Source: Trichobilharzia szidati
Taxonomy: Eukaryota > Platyhelminthes > Trematoda > Strigeidida > Schistosomatidae
Assembly: GCA_944472155.2 (NCBI GenBank)
Contig: OX235273.1
Coordinates: 103,872,582 to 103,936,581, forward strand
Direction of reading: 5' to 3'
DNA: 64,000 bases
Part shown: in pieces, positions 11,525-24,465 of the stretch
Layout: every line of letters begins with the position of its first letter
Position numbering within the stretch: the stretch's first letter is position 1
Notes under the pieces: generated by a model
Database searches by the model: none
Seen by the model: the letters and a program-made list of their open reading frames with translations, nothing else
What the model was told of the DNA's origin: nothing
Made by a program: the position numbers and the translations under genes

Positions 11525-12095
11525 TTCGCAGATGTTCAGTCTCTATTACTTAATGCATAAGTCGAAGACTTTACATTTAAGTTCTTCTTCAACAACACTC
11601 AGCATCAAAAATAAGATCCGGATTTTCACCTTCATTGTGAAGTCAGAGCTACTATACGGATCAGAGACTTGGCGCGTCATAAAGAGCATCTCAAACAAAC
11701 TACAGACCTTCATTAACAGTTGTCTTCACTCAATACTACTCAAGATCAGATAGCCAGAAAAGATCAGCAACAGGGATCTCTGGGAGCGAACCAACACAGC
11801 AGGAACCGATTGTGAAACAAATATGCAGGAAGAAATGGAGATGGACTGGCTGGCCATACTCTGAGGAAACCATCAAGTGACATCACTGGACAAGCCCTTG
11901 AGTGGAACCTGAAAGGGAAGCGGCGAGTTGGTCGTCAGTGTGAGGGTGACTTAGAGGAGGTCATGTGAAGAGGAGATGAAGGCGTGTGGACAGACATGGA
12001 GCCAGGTGAAAACTCTAGCAGAGAACCGAGCGCAATGGAGACTCACGGCTGAAGCCCTACTTTCCTCTAGGAATTAAAGGATACAATAATATTAA
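11525..12095 (+). mobile_element. RTE 3' fragment, good match
   Basis: Reads 'aaaataagatccggatttt', then 'ctatacggatcagagacttgg' (the LYGSETW motif), then the 'WRWTGWP' equivalent of WRWIGH, and ends 'cctctaggaattaaagg' with an ATA-rich tail. Almost the same end as the 16885, 27800 and 36355 copies, so they belong to one subfamily. Confidence 0.8.
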
Positions 12096-12239
12096 CAATA
12101 AAACACATTCTCACCATGCTCTGTAGCCCATTTCTGTAGCCCTTGAATTGACTTTCAGGCGTAGGACAGATAGTTCAACTCCCAAGCTTCGTTCCTTTCA
12201 TAGATTTAAAACAGGCTGGTAAGCTATGCGAAGTTAAAC

Positions 12240-12545
12240 ATTATCAGAGCAGAGCGCCAGCATATATAGCACACAACCATCTTCTAACCTTGTACACAAC
12301 CATTAGGTCGTGTAATGCCCCACTGCTCTTGGCAGATGTGGCAGCGAAAAATCACGAGACCACCATCAGAACATATAACAGACCAGAGTAACACACAGGA
12401 GATCACGTAAGGGGAAAAGGAAAGCAGCTTATGAGTAATCGTATGTCCAGCTAATGAGAAGAGACTGCAGAAAACAAGGTGAAGCCGAGATGTGCTGCTG
12501 AAGCCATATATATTTCATTCGGAACCCAAGAGAATAATGATGAAT
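12240..12545 (+). repeat. Dispersed repeat with microsatellite tail
   Basis: First part matches 716-870. The second part ends 'ggaacccaagagaataatga' with an ATAATAA tail, like the 3' end of a non-LTR element. Coding content cannot be made out. Confidence 0.5.
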
Positions 12546-12714
12546 AATAACATTTAGAATTTGGCTGGGTAGAACCCCTGTTGTCCGTAATCTCCAACTT
12601 ATCTTATTTTCAGCTATATACGCAAGTGTACAGCTAACAGTATTGCAATAAGGTTTGCTAACTTTTTACATTATATTTTAAAATTTCGATGTCGACATCG
12701 CCGTTGACTAACTG

Positions 12715-12895
12715 ACAGATTGACTGGTTTCAACATAGAACTTTGCATGGATGTACAACAGTTCGAGTTGCCACTCTACCACATTGTAGCATACAAAGTA
12801 AGATAAGAGAGTAAAGAGAGATTCAAAAGAGAGATAATAAACAGAAGTGTGAGGAAAAAAGAATAATAATATGGGAGAACAATAGAGTTTTATTA
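12715..12895 (-). repeat. Family D repeat fragment
   Basis: Landmarks 'catagaactttgca', 'cagttcgagttgccac' and 'agaagtgtgagg' are shared with 18255-18830, 52060-52420 and 54400-54560. Family of unknown class, with no coding frame. The strand is a guess, based on microsatellite-like 'aataataat' at one end. Confidence 0.55.
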
Positions 12896-12904
12896 TACTA
12901 TTAT

Positions 12905-15735
12905 AATTTTTGTTGTTCCCTTGGGTTCAGGGTGGAACATAGGGCTTCAACAATACATCTCCACTTTGTTCTATCTTCTGACGTCCTCTTCAGCTAGATT
13001 CACAATTGCCCAAAACTCTCTCATCTCTCCCTCACGCGATCTCCTCCAAGTCACCCTCGGACCACCTACTCGTCATTTCCCATTCGGATTCCATTCGAGC
13101 AATGGTCTGCATAGCGCGCGATGTCATTCGATGGCCCCCGCAATATATGCCCAACCCATCTCCATTTCCCCCTACATATCTGTTTAGCGATCGGCTTTTG
13201 CTCAGTTGGTTTGTTCCCAGCCAGAGTTTCTTGTTACTAATTCTTTCTGGCCGTTTGATCTTCACTGTAGAGCCAGCGAAGGCAGCTGTTGACGAAAGTC
13301 AGCAACCTGCTGGAAATCCTTTTCGTGACACGCTGGTCAACGTGCTCTACCACTTCACTCCCTATTTATAAGCTAGGATTCAATGTAGTCCAGTCCTGTA
13401 GCATCATCTTACATTTGACAGGAGCTAATCACATGCCAAACACTCGAAGATTGCTGCTCAAGGTGTTCAGAAGACTCTGTATTTTGTCAGCATCTTCACC
13501 TAGGACGAATATATCACCTGTACAATCTAAATCAACAAGATTATTCCCTAGTAAGGAGTCAATCCCTCAGTCTCTGAAGTGGGTAAGGGTTAAGTCCATT
13601 TGTATATCTATGATGAAATTGAATAGAAATGGGGATAGTGGGCATCCCTGATGGACACCACTAGTTGTCACGACTTCAGATGACAACTCGCCGTAAGTTC
13701 TCACCTGGCTGGCTACATGAGTTCGAGTAGAGTGCCTGGATCAGTGCGATGTATTTTCTCGGCATTCCCTTCACAGCCAAACATCGCCGTAATACCTCTC
13801 GGTCGACGGAATCGAATGCCGCCTTTAGGTCAAGAAATATGACGATTGTTGGACGCCGCCGGTAAGTATGCCTCTGTCGCAGATTCTTCCTGGTCTAAAG
13901 TCTGCCTGATTCTCTCGTGTTTGTTCCTCCCGTGGAGCACTTAATCTATGCATTATTACTGGGCCTAAGACTTTAGATATCATATTAGTCAAGCTAATCC
14001 CCCTGTGATTATCTCAAGAAGACTTGTCTCCCTTCTTGTATACAGGGATAATCAATGTTTTACACCAACCCAACAGGACTTCCTCTGATTCCTATTACCT
14101 AAGTTAACGCAGACAGTAAACTGCCTCCACCGTAATTAAATACCTCTGGAGTCATTCCATCAGGTCCTGCTGCTTTGCCTCATTTCAGACTAGTGAAAGG
14201 TTTAGTAACCTCGGTTTGGGACGGAGGACCTGTGTCTATATCCCATTCAGGAAGGTGTTGGATGATGGGTAAGTCGAGTGTGGCTATAGGCCAATTGAAC
14301 TGCTCCCCAAAGTGTTCTTTCCAGCGTTTCAGTCGTCTATCCTGGGAGCTAATTATGGTGCCATTTTTCTCAGAGATTGTTTCACTTATCGTTTGCCTTT
14401 TACCACCTGTTTCCCTGATAAGTCTAAATAGTTGTCTGGTGTTAAAAACCGCCGATGCCCTTTCCATCTCTTTCGCTTTTGTCGCCAACCACTGTTCACC
14501 ATCATTACGAAGACTTCTTGTTAGTTTGTGTTTGAATAGCTTTCGCTCCTCATCATAATCGGAGCTCACCGGAATCAGTCTTCTTGCTTCAATCAGTTCG
14601 GATAACGTGGTATAAATCCACTGAATCTCACTAACGTTTGATTGTTATTAACAGCTTTGATAGCTATGTCTACATCTAACTGTATGTTGTGCCAGGCTAC
14701 CTCAGGGGAAGTCCTGCTGTCGACCTCAGATACACGTTTCGCTATTTCCTCCCTAAAAAGGGACTCAGTATCTCGATCTAGTTAGGGACGTAACTGCTTC
14801 GCTGCAACAATTTCTCATATCCGCTAAGTCGCAAGCGTATACCTGTGCAAACCAGGGAGTGAGTGGAGTCTACACACGTCTTCTAGAAGGAGCGGTCATC
14901 TTCGACTGACCCTCGCCAACGATACCCTATCGCTATGTGGTCTATCTGAGTCCAGAGTTGATTTGGTGATGGAGGTCACCAGGTTACGCAATGTCTCTCT
15001 TTGTGCCTAAAGTTAGTACCGACTAGGAACAGATGATTATCTGAGCAAAACTGTAGAAGACGATCACCGTTGTCGGTTCGTCGGCAGGGAACTCCATACG
15101 TACAACCTACATACTTCTCAGTCTGACACAACTTACCTACTTGGGCATTGAAGTCGCCTGCTAAAACAACTATATCTGAACGTTTTGCTTTTTGCAGCAA
15201 ATTAGACAGTTTCAGGTAGAAGTCATCCTTTATTTCATACGAAATGCAGTCTTTTGGGACGTATGTGAGGACTTCGAAAAGACACCGACAGGTAACACCA
15301 CTCTTCCTTCTTCTAACGGACCTGTTCAGACGGACCGCACACATACGACTATCTACTAGGATACAGTCAATAAGTGATTCCCTGCCCTAATATCCAGTGC
15401 TATCCCTACACCTGCGAGTCCTCGCGAGCTAGCTGAGGGGTCTCCTGACACCCTTAAAGTGAATTTTGCAGATTTACCTTGTTGACCGGGTGAGGTGAAG
15501 TGAATAACCACACTCGGGTCTTGTATGCCTGTCTTTGAAACACAACATCCATCCATGGCTTGATATGCCAGAGTTCTTGCTAGTGATGCCTGTTGTCCGA
15601 TTTGGCAGAGGGTCCTGACGTTGAATGCTTCTGTATGAAGTTGGCAGTGTGGCTTTGGGAGGCTAACAGGAATCTTTTTCTGGCTCTCGTCGCTACTTAG
15701 GGTCAAAGAATGAAAGGATGATGACCAACCAGCCT
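12905..15735 (-). mobile_element. RTE-type element, nearly full length, decayed
   Basis: Minus-strand element of about 2.8 kb. Order from 5' (right) to 3' (left): APE-type endonuclease (15706-14976), a linker with a readable 129-codon frame (14569-14180), RT region broken by many frameshifts (about 14180-13400), and the C-terminal region and 3' end with 'gggttcagggtggaacatag' near 12926. Together this is the architecture of RTE-clade elements such as the schistosome SR2 group. The frame is interrupted many times, so it cannot encode a working protein. Confidence 0.85.
14976..15706 (-). pseudogene. Endonuclease domain of the RTE element (broken)
   Basis: Two minus-strand frames. 15706-15356 gives the start of the APE-like fold, with FNVRTLCQIGQQASLARTL as the recognisable segment. 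15344-14976 gives the middle, with the metal-site motif VLAGDFNAQVG and later a NGDRLLQFC segment. A stop or frame change separates them at about 15350. In RTE elements this domain nicks target DNA to prime reverse transcription. Confidence 0.8.
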
Positions 15736-16084
15736 AAATAATAGTACCAACATTTTTAGGAGAATAAGACAATGAGGGTGGTATTAATAAAGGAGAACGA
15801 TGATCAGGAGGGCTTCATGTGCTTTCGTCATCACTCAGTATCAGCTCGAGATATCTGAAAAGCATGGATATTTGTCTGTGACGAAATACACATTGAAACT
15901 CATCAAAGTCCCTGCAAAATCCCACAAGCTGAATATCTGTCTCCAGCTGATCGATGGCTACTCGATATATGTCCTGAAGCTGTATTGAGAAGTCATGGCC
16001 AGTGAAGTCCAAAATGTCAAGGTGAGTTCATTGGATGCTCATCGAAGGCAGCGGTTGATGATAGCACTATACCACGAATTGAAA
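15736..16084. other. Unrecognised sequence
   Basis: Both strands carry short open frames at 15800-16012, but they overlap as mirror frames and neither resembles a known protein. Confidence 0.4.
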
Positions 16085-16310
16085 GGAGTTAGAATTCACG
16101 CCTCACTGAGTCCCATCTCAATTGGCTGGACAGTTAACTAGCTTAACCTCGTGACCTCCTGGAGTTTAATCCCTGGTGGTTTCAAGGGCGCGCACTAATC
16201 AAGATTCCAAACATAAGATGATATATTAATCCAGTACTTCCTGGTAGTTTCCAATGGTTCTTTCTAAATCTATATTGAAATTTATCAAAATCCCGCCACA
16301 AAAACCATAT
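16085..16310 (+). repeat. Family A fragment, decayed
   Basis: Contains 'gttagaattca', a tRNA-like core remnant near 16150-16190 and the arm 'ccagtacttcctgg'. The palindromic arm on the left is missing. Confidence 0.5.
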
Positions 16311-16884
16311 TCCATATTTTTTTAAAAACATTTTTTTAAACAAATTTCACCTTGAATAAACGGTATTCAAATTTTTCAAAGATAGAATGAAATCGTTTGA
16401 TTTTTCGTCTTTATTTCTTTTCTTTCGGTGTATTTCATAACATAGTTACACATGTTTGTTTGTAGGTTTGTTTGATTTTTACATAACACGATTAATTTTT
16501 ATTCAAATTTTGATAAAGATTTATGCATATATATATATATATGATAAGAAACTACAAGCATTTAACCTTGAATGAAACCTGTATATTTAATTATAACACT
16601 ATTTAACATACTGAATATGTAAATTGTACATTGAATTGATAAGTAGATCGTGTGTAAGTAAGTAGTTCATTTAATAAAACAAACACAGAAAAGTATAAAA
16701 CTTTCTCATGCATATAAAAATGTACTTCTGTTGTAAAAATAACTTGTGAGTAGATGGTTTAAGGATAGATAGATTGACTGATGCTAAATACCTTGACTAT
16801 CACTCTCTGATAATAAACTCAAACATTTTCTTTTTGTTCTTATCCTTTGGAAGACTTTTGGCTTTTGAAGCTCCAGTAGCCGTA
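16311..16884. other. AT-rich sequence, nothing recognised
   Basis: Includes a short TA run near 16528-16542. No repeat family or gene was recognised. Confidence 0.4.
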
Positions 16885-17345
16885 GTGTTATTATTATTAT
16901 TTCCTTTAATTCCTAGAGGAACATAGGGCTTCAGCGGCGCGTTTCCATTACGTTTGGTTCTCTGCTAGAGTCTTCACCTGGCTCCAAGTCTGCCCACATG
17001 CTTTCATCTCCTCTTCACATGACCTCCTCCAAGTCACCCTTGCACTGACGACCAACTCGCCACTTCCCTTTTGGGTTCCACTCGAGCAATGGCTTGTCTA
17101 GTGATGTCACTTGATGGTTTCCTCGGAATATGGCCAATCCATCTCCATTTCTTCCTGCCTATTTGTTTCACAATCGGTTCCTGGTTGGTTTGCTCCCAAA
17201 GATCCATATTGCTGATCTTTTCTGGCTATCTGATCTTGAGTATTGAGCGAAAACAGCTGCTAATGAAGGTCTGTAGTTTGTTTGAGGTGCTATTTATGAC
17301 GCGCCAAGTCTCTGATTCGTATAGTAATACTGACTTCACATTGTT
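16885..17345 (-). mobile_element. RTE 3' fragment
   Basis: Minus-strand RTE C-terminal region, ending at a TTA microsatellite (16890-16902) beside 'cctagaggaacatagggctt'. Very similar to 8315-8900 and, in reverse, to 11525-12095. Confidence 0.8.
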
Positions 17346-17765
17346 GTTAGCCTCAAACTAAACCTTGTTTATTTTTTCCAGACTTAATACCGGCTGATAA
17401 ACTAGTCAAGGTGTTTCTGGAGTGCATCAGCCTGAAATTGAACATCAGCTCTTAGGCGTTACTTTGTAGGGATTTGAATAATTTCAAATTGGAAAATGGG
17501 TTGACATCAATCATAGGATCAGTGAAAATCACCAGGAAGTACTGGACAGAGGTAGATCTATAAATCGCAAATTGACAGAAGTTAGGATTCATCAAGCATT
17601 GGATTCCATTCTAGTGTGTAAATGGTCAGCTAGCTCCCCCACTTAACCAGAAGATTTTGGGTGCATTTTTTTGAAAGCTTCTAAACTGTCCAGTACTGTT
17701 CAGTGATTTTCACTGGTTGGTGATCGTACTTGGAACCTGGGCCTCTCGTGTGGCTGTCAAATATT
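17346..17765. repeat. Family B fragment followed by decayed family A copy
   Basis: 17346-17460 shows the SINE B landmarks ('agacttaataccggctgat', then a decayed head). From about 17462 the arms of family A are seen ('aagtactggacag', later 'actgtccagtactg'), which form a weak palindrome. Confidence 0.5.
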
Positions 17766-18254
17766 CTATCAATTCAGCCATCGCCGCTTCATTTCTACTG
17801 GCTTTAAGAAATCTTAGATATTCAGTGTACAATCATCTGAATAGTATGGCTTAGCTAAGCATGGGACTGTAAACATGCAGCGAGTAAGGCAATTTGAAAA
17901 TGAGTCGGGCATGTCTGTTTAACACGTACCTACTTGAATTGTATTATAACAACTGCGTACCTCATTCTGTATTCCATGGAATGTTCTATAAAGGGATTAG
18001 CTTTGCAGCAAACTCTTTGTAGTCCAGTAATGAGTGATTCAGATATATATATCTTTGAAGAGGAGGTCAGACATCCCCAAGCTTTAAGGATTTTTTTCCT
18101 TAGTAACAAATCCCCATGCGATTCTCTGTTCCTTTCTAACAAGTATCTACCAATCAATATTGGGTTATTAAGTTTTGTTCTAACCATTTTGAATATTTTC
18201 CAATCAACTTCAACCCATTAAGGACGTGATAACACCTACCGAACAGAAACGTTT
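17766..18254. other. Unrecognised sequence
   Basis: Two overlapping opposite-strand frames (17930-18221) show no family resemblance. I cannot support a gene. Confidence 0.4.
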
Positions 18255-18830
18255 TTAATTTGGTCCCATTTCACACAGACACACACCAAAGAGAGAATCC
18301 AACTGATTATCTGTCCCATTTTCGGCTACAAGTGACAATAGCTCCAGGACCATTAAAACAAGGAAGTATCTAAAAGATATTTTGTGTTGACTTGGAATTT
18401 TTTCAAATGACTGTATAATATTATTATTCCCTTGAGACGCTAGCCCCATATCAAACCCTTCTGTCTGCCTGTCTGTCTGTTTTCGACATAGAACTTTGCA
18501 CATATATGCGGCAGTTCAAGTCGCCACACACCATGTACCACACAAAGCAAGAGAAGAAAGTAGGAGAAATGCATAATATAGACAGTAAACAGAGGTGTGA
18601 GGCAAAGGAATAGTAATAACGAAGAACGAACAGTTTCATCGGAAATCATAAGTCACAAGGAGTGGATTCATCTGCGCCACTGAGAACGATTTTGAGCCAT
18701 GTCACCAATTGTTTCCAACCATTGGTTTTTACCGTCCCGAGGACCCCAACCAGGAAGCCTACACCTTCCTACGTGGCTTAGACTAACTGTTGTAGATTTC
18801 ATTGACTGGTGCCAAGAACAAACAAAGATC
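18255..18830. repeat. Family D repeat, longest copy
   Basis: Contains 'catagaactttgca', 'cagttcaagtcgccac', 'agaggtgtgaggcaaag', 'ttttgagcca' and 'gaccccaaccaggaagcc'. The same order appears at 52060-52420. About 500 bp, non-coding, class unknown. The long open minus frames here are not protein-like. Confidence 0.6.
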
Positions 18831-19030
18831 AAACCCTTCCTCTTTACCCGGGCTTGGGACCGACTAGAAAACTAGCAACTAGTTAACCAGGCGAGGTTGT
18901 GATTGTACACAACCATTCATTAATATCTGTGGTTAAATCATAGAATGTCGGCCGGCAATGTTGATGGTCCCGGTTCGATTTTCCGTTCACAAACTCCCAA
19001 GCTTTCCTAGTTTATAGGTCAGTAATATAC
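18831..19030 (+). repeat. tRNA-like SINE fragment
   Basis: A tRNA-like stretch near 18935-18995 includes a B-box-like 'cccggttcgattttccg'. The flanks resemble family B but are rearranged. Confidence 0.4.
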
Positions 19031-19564
19031 CTGGAAAAAGGGTGTTTAATGAACATGCAGATGTGATATATCTGCTGGATAGAATTATCTCTGCACAGAA
19101 TTACATTAGCCTTACACTGGAGGTGTTATTTATCACTCATTTCTGTTTTTAACATTAATATTACTATACTTTACAACGATCATGTACTCATAGGGCCTTT
19201 TATATAGACAGTATATTCTCCCTTATTCATCGTCTGTGTTCTCCTTTCTTCATTTTGATTGTCTCTAGTATCCTCCTTGTTGTGTTTGACGTCATGATAA
19301 GCCAATAAAGTGGTTTTTGTTACTGCATTAGTTTGATACTGCTTTCAGTATTACCGATCATATCAGTAGGATGATAAGTCATTAAATCCTCCTTCATCTA
19401 CCTATAGAAACTTTTCATTTTCGTCTAGTTAATGGAGAGATGGCAAATCACGAAATTCAATGACTATGTATTCAATCTTTCAGTTTTGGAATAAATCAAA
19501 TCCCTGACAACCAAAATTTGAAAATTATTTTGTGCTCACTAGCGACTGACCACAATTTAACGTT
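19031..19564. other. Unrecognised sequence
   Basis: No landmark recognised. Confidence 0.4.
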
Positions 19565-19900
19565 GCATAAATTTCTAGTGGGAAGTCACGACTAACAGGG
19601 ACCACCGACATGGCTGGGAGGACAAATGCTCACCTACGACGTTGGCGAATTGACATAAAGTTAAAGTTTATAGGCCATTATACTCCTTTGTATTGGCTAA
19701 ACGAAATACGAGTTCACCACTTAATCTGAAGCTCCTGGATTCGATCCCCCCCAGTTAAGTCATGGGTTCATCTTGTTGAAGAGTCTCGAGCCATATCGAA
19801 AGGGATGCTCAGTGTTCTCTAGTTTGCAATGGTTTTCAAAGTAGAGTTAATTCGTGACTAAACTTGAAATCATTCAAATTCCCGCAAACCAAAACCTGAA
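19565..19900 (+). repeat. Family A copy, diverged
   Basis: Shows 'ctagtgggaagtcacgac', the core B-box-like 'cctggattcgatcc' and the distal arm ('aattcccgcaaaccaaaacc'). Older than the copies at 56-59 kb. Confidence 0.55.
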
Positions 19901-20144
19901 AATATATCCCCCTCGTCTTTCGTTCTAAACAAAATTTAAAATGGAGAACGCAAAAGATGACTGGCTGTTTATACTATCATGGTGAAACAGTACAGTGAAC
20001 ACTGTTAGAACTTTATACGTGGTGCATACCAGGAGTTAACATGTATCTTTCAGTTGACGTTACTTATGATTACGCGTTGATTGATTATACTGGACCAAAA
20101 TGCTCAATATCTGTTGACATGCCTGCTGTCAGTAGGGATACTTT

Positions 20145-20345
20145 GTCAACACTGTCAATGTTACTTGGTTTATGGTGACTGGCAGTGAAATTCGGGATGC
20201 TCATTTCTTCCCATTTGCAGCTCGTCATCTGGATGTATTTGCATCCTATCCAATGAATGATGGTATTCTCACTGGAGCACAGTAGATGCTGGGTTTGAAT
20301 CTCATCGGGAATTGACGTAAATCCACCTGACTAGTCCCAAATGCT
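20145..20345 (-). repeat. SM-alpha-like element with hammerhead-like segment
   Basis: The minus strand of 20174-20232 has the order expected for the schistosome SM-alpha hammerhead: an ATGACGA segment (CUGANGA core with the first base changed), a stem-loop around 'caaatg', a GAAA segment, then 'tttcactgcc'. The flank 'atctggatgtatttgcat' is also shared with 60850-61045. Established knowledge: SM-alpha repeats of schistosomes encode self-cleaving hammerhead RNAs. This copy is diverged in the core and the stems, so cleavage is doubtful. Confidence 0.55.
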
Positions 20346-20654
20346 ATGGAACATGAGTCTTAAAATCCACAGCTAACCAGGTAATACGATGATTCTTCTT
20401 AAATAAACTCCAAATGTGTAGTTAATTATACGAATGGCATATTTTATAGTGCTAACGACTGGTAACATAAGGCATAATCAATACGTCAAAAATGTAAGTA
20501 CATGTTTATTTAAATTTGTAAATCTCCTAGCTGCGGTATCGCATAATACAGATTTGGAGATTCTGTTAAGCGTTGGTTTCCCCTGAACTTAGAATGTAAA
20601 TGAAAATCCTTGAGTTCAAAATCCTACAATATATGCATTTCACAAAGCCATATC

Positions 20655-21360
20655 AAATCTGAGAGTACTGGACGGCTTCTTCGCCCTAGTTTAGGACTCC
20701 TCATCAGTACGCGCCCACTGAGGTTCAAACCCAGGACCTTCTAGTTACAAGACGAGCTAGCTCGTAGACCATTAAGCCACTGGGACTCTATCCAATGGCC
20801 AGTCCATGAATTTCAACTTCTGCCAATTCATGATATGGCGCGACCACTAGCGAATGCCATCGACGAGTATTTTTCCTCACACCTGACCTGCTGTACCCCA
20901 CCTACCTCTAACCGATTTCAGTTCATGATGAAATCCTGAAACCAACACCTGAATATCAATCTTACACTCACTAGTGACAGGCACTAACAAGGTAGGTAGT
21001 TACCTGGGTTCTAGTGGGAATTCGTGACGAATGGGGTACAGCAGGTCAGGTGTGAGGAAAAATACTCATCCATGACATTCGCTAGTGGTTGTGCCACATG
21101 GTGAATTAGCCGAAGTTGGAATTCATGGGCTGACCATTGGATAGGGTCCCAGTGACTTAATGGTCTAAGAGCTTGCTTTGTAAGCGGAAGATCCCGTATT
21201 TGAACCCTGTAGGTAGGTGCATACTGCATCAGAGTCCCAAACTCGGACGAAACAGCCGTAGAATACTCCCAGGTTTTCCAAGGGTTCTCTAACCGATGTC
21301 AGTTCATGATGAAATCCTGAAAACAATCAAATCCCCACAAACCAACACCTGAATTTCATA
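20655..21360. repeat. Two family A copies in opposite orientation
   Basis: First copy (about 20655-20975) has its tRNA-like core on the minus strand ('attaagccactgggac'). The second (about 20975-21360) carries the same core on the plus strand ('gtcccagtgacttaatggt'). The region is thus a palindrome of about 0.7 kb, with arms that share 'gcgaatgccatcgacgagta'-type sequence. The right end has the family terminus 'caatcaaatccccacaaac'. Confidence 0.75.
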
Positions 21361-21454
21361 TCAAATCACTTAACTTACTATTCACAGTATACTTCAAAGA
21401 GATATGCAGTGCATCACAGTTAGTATTAACAAACGAAATAGGGTATAAAAACAA

Positions 21455-21700
21455 TTATTATTTATTACTTCAGTTCTAGGCGGAACATAAGGTCTCAGCA
21501 GCACATCCCCATACCTCCTAGTCCTCTGCCATCACTTTCAAGCAAATTCACATGTGCCCATATGCCTCTAGTTCCTCTTCAGATGATCTTCTCTATATCA
21601 CACTTGGACTCAAACCCAACTTGTTACTTCCTCTTCGTGTTATGTCACTGAACAGTCTCCACAGAATATGTTCAACCTCATCACTGCTGGTCAAAGTTAA
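21455..21700 (-). mobile_element. RTE 3' fragment, decayed
   Basis: Starts at a TTATTATTTATTA tail, then 'ttctaggcggaacataagg', then the C-terminal region in reverse orientation. Short and mutated. Confidence 0.6.
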
Positions 21701-23214
21701 ACTATGGAAGCTGGCACAGTAATATGTCTACAAAACCTAACCTTGAGTAACTAGTCAGACTGGAGAGGCATTAAAAGTGGTCACTGCAAATAAAATCATT
21801 CCCGCTGTCCCCGCTTTGCTGAAAGAGTTCAAGGAAGGGCGAATATTTGATTATTGTATGAATAATATAGAGTTTTCTAAAACATTTGTACGTGGGGAAA
21901 GCATGTCACTAAGACAGTATATCCATGCAGCAGACAATTATTGCCATAAATTCAGTGCCTGTTAGAGGAGGAAATCAGTTTGTGAGGGCGAGTAGGCACA
22001 GTATTTCTCGGATATTTTACGTCTTAGGTACTTTTGCGTTTTGTAAAGGCCATTAAGATCAGCGGCAACACAGATGGAAAACATCCTAGTCTCCAGAGTG
22101 CAAGTGTATCATCACTGTACAGAGGTAGCATCATGAAAGTTGGAGACGACTACTGGTTTTTTGGGAGAAGTCATAATTATCCCCCAAATAGATGAAACTA
22201 TGCTCAAAATGAGAAATGCGAATCAAGTGTGGGTTCTTGAAATTTATGTGATACTTCACCAAGTAAAGGTTTTGTGGAGGCGATGTCAAATAGAAGTGTC
22301 GCCACATTAATACCAATAATTCAGCAACTTTTCATACTAGGAAGCACAATCCATACGAAATAATGATCATGATATAACTCATTATCATCTTTGGGTTGCA
22401 TTTACCACATATGTAATCATTCCTCCGATTTCTTGAACCCCATTACACGAACACTTCGAACGGTTTTGGAATAGGTTAAAGAATTCTGATTGATTGTTCA
22501 AGATCCCTGTTAGGGTCGTTGGCTATGGCTGCTGTAGTCTACCTAACCCAATCTACTGGAACTTTAAAACATTTAACATAAACTAATATTTATTCATAAG
22601 ACATTATTATATAATTGTAAGTAAAATAAGTGAATCATTCGAGAAAGGTCGAAAAAGGGATAAAGCAATCAGAATGAACAACAGTATGATATGCTGAATA
22701 CATTGATATGCAAAGATTCGAGGGCGCCTATATTTATATATGATGTAAGCGTGTGAGTGTATGTGTGTTGTATGAGAATCAACTGTCGACCTCACAAATA
22801 AGGCACAGATACATCCATTAAAAACAATAATACTGATAACAAAAGGCTACCATGTCTTTCTGTATACATAAAATCAGCAGTGATAAATGGATGGTAGACG
22901 TAATAAGGATAAAAAGGTGAATTACAAAAGAGCTGGTATCAAATACAGGTAAATTACTCTACACATTCTAGATGGGTATTTAAATAGGCTATTAGAAAAA
23001 CCTGGGAAAAGTGTGTGTGTGTGTGTTATATCTGTTATCACCTTGATATGTGTGTGTGTGTTTATCAGCGCGTAGTTGTATATTTCAGCAATAAAAATTC
23101 TATGTATTACTATCTTCTGATGTAAGCAGTAGTATCTACAAACGAGAAAAAATGATTGAAAAAAAAGGGAAATTAATATCTCTTTAAAAATCAAAAGAAA
23201 CCTTTCAATTTTGA
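21701..23214. other. 1.5 kb with nothing recognised
   Basis: No gene, repeat family or RNA was recognised. TG-rich microsatellites lie at 23011-23027 and 23049-23062. Confidence 0.4.
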
Positions 23215-23610
23215 TCACCAAATGACTTCAGTTGGAGAATCGTTGAAAATAACTCGAAGAGTTGTGGACAGATGTTTCTTCCCTGTCTAGGATTCTTCAC
23301 AATAGTACCCACACATGAGTTCCCCACCCCAAGGGATCGACCCGATGACCTTCAGGTTACAAGGCAAACTCGTACAGCATTCAGTCACTGAGGTGCAGTT
23401 CAATAGGCTATCAATTCTAACTTTTACTAATTGTCCAATGGTGTAAGAGTTAGCCTTGTAACTTTAAGGTCCTGTATTCGTTTCCCGGCAAACTGAGTAC
23501 GGTTCAACAATCCCCAGCACCAGGGAGAAACAGCCTTCCAGTAGTCCCTGGCTATTTTCAGCGGTTCTCCATGATCAAAAGCGAAATCAATCAGTTCTCT
23601 GCTAGCTAAC
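23215..23610. repeat. Family A palindromic copy, old
   Basis: Left half carries 'gtcactgaggtgcagttcaa' (core on minus) and the right half 'gtccaatggtgtaagagtta' (core on plus), with arms 'ttgtggacagatgtttcttc' and 'gagaaacagccttcc'. Two opposing tRNA-like cores are therefore joined head to head, as at 20655-21360. Confidence 0.55.
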
Positions 23611-23741
23611 AATTCAAGATCAAAAATGTGTTCATTTTCCTTAAATCAAAATGTATTTAAAGTCAGATTGTGACAAAGTTTCTTGGTTTCAAGATTCGAT
23701 TGAATTAATTAGGCAAAATAAACATAATCGATCAGAAATAC

Positions 23742-23965
23742 TCTGCGCCCGTAGTTCAATGATAGAATGCTTGCCAATGACGCATGTGGTCTCAGGATTT
23801 GATTCCCTACCTATGGACTCCCAGGCCACGTCTAACTGTTAGTGATCCCGTTAAAAGAGGAAAGTTTTTGGCATGAGAATAGCAATCCTAACGTTCACAT
23901 AAAAATACTGCTACTGAAAATTCAAGGAATCAGGCATGAAGCCCTATGCTCCACTGGAAATTCAT
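23742..23965 (+). repeat. Family B SINE, Gly-tRNA-like head
   Basis: Head 'gcgcccgtagttcaatga' followed by 'tagaatgcttgcc' resembles a glycine tRNA 5' half. The B box is decayed ('aggatttgattccc'). The tail ends 'gaagccctatgctccactgg', like 55555-55790. Not a working tRNA: the acceptor end does not pair. Confidence 0.65.
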
Positions 23966-24465
23966 GCTTTTGGTGATGAATTAACCAGCGAATATTCTGT
24001 AATCGACTTTTAACCCTTCAAATAATTATATAACTTTTGAATACTTTGACCCTGTTTCCCCCGCCCCCTCTACTGTATTGTATAATTGCATGTATGTACA
24101 TGCCTTGCAATGACCGAGGAATTTTTCTAGATTATTAAACGTGGCCATAGATTTATTAGTCTACATCTAATCACAATCCCATGTATTGTAGAAAGCCGCC
24201 GAAAAGAGTAACTCCTCACTGAAAGCCTTCTATTTTAAAATTCTATGTTCCGATTACCTAATTGAGATTAAATGATATAAAACCAGTCTCAGATATATGT
24301 ATGGAGGACTGCATTAAAACCCAGGTAGGAGCAAACCTATGTAAAGCAAGTTATTATTTCTTATGAATACGCTGGTGTAGTCATCAGCAATAAATGGCGG
24401 TCACCACATTATCCAGTGATTAGCACTAAATCAGCGCATGTACATTCTTAGATAAACTCATCCAA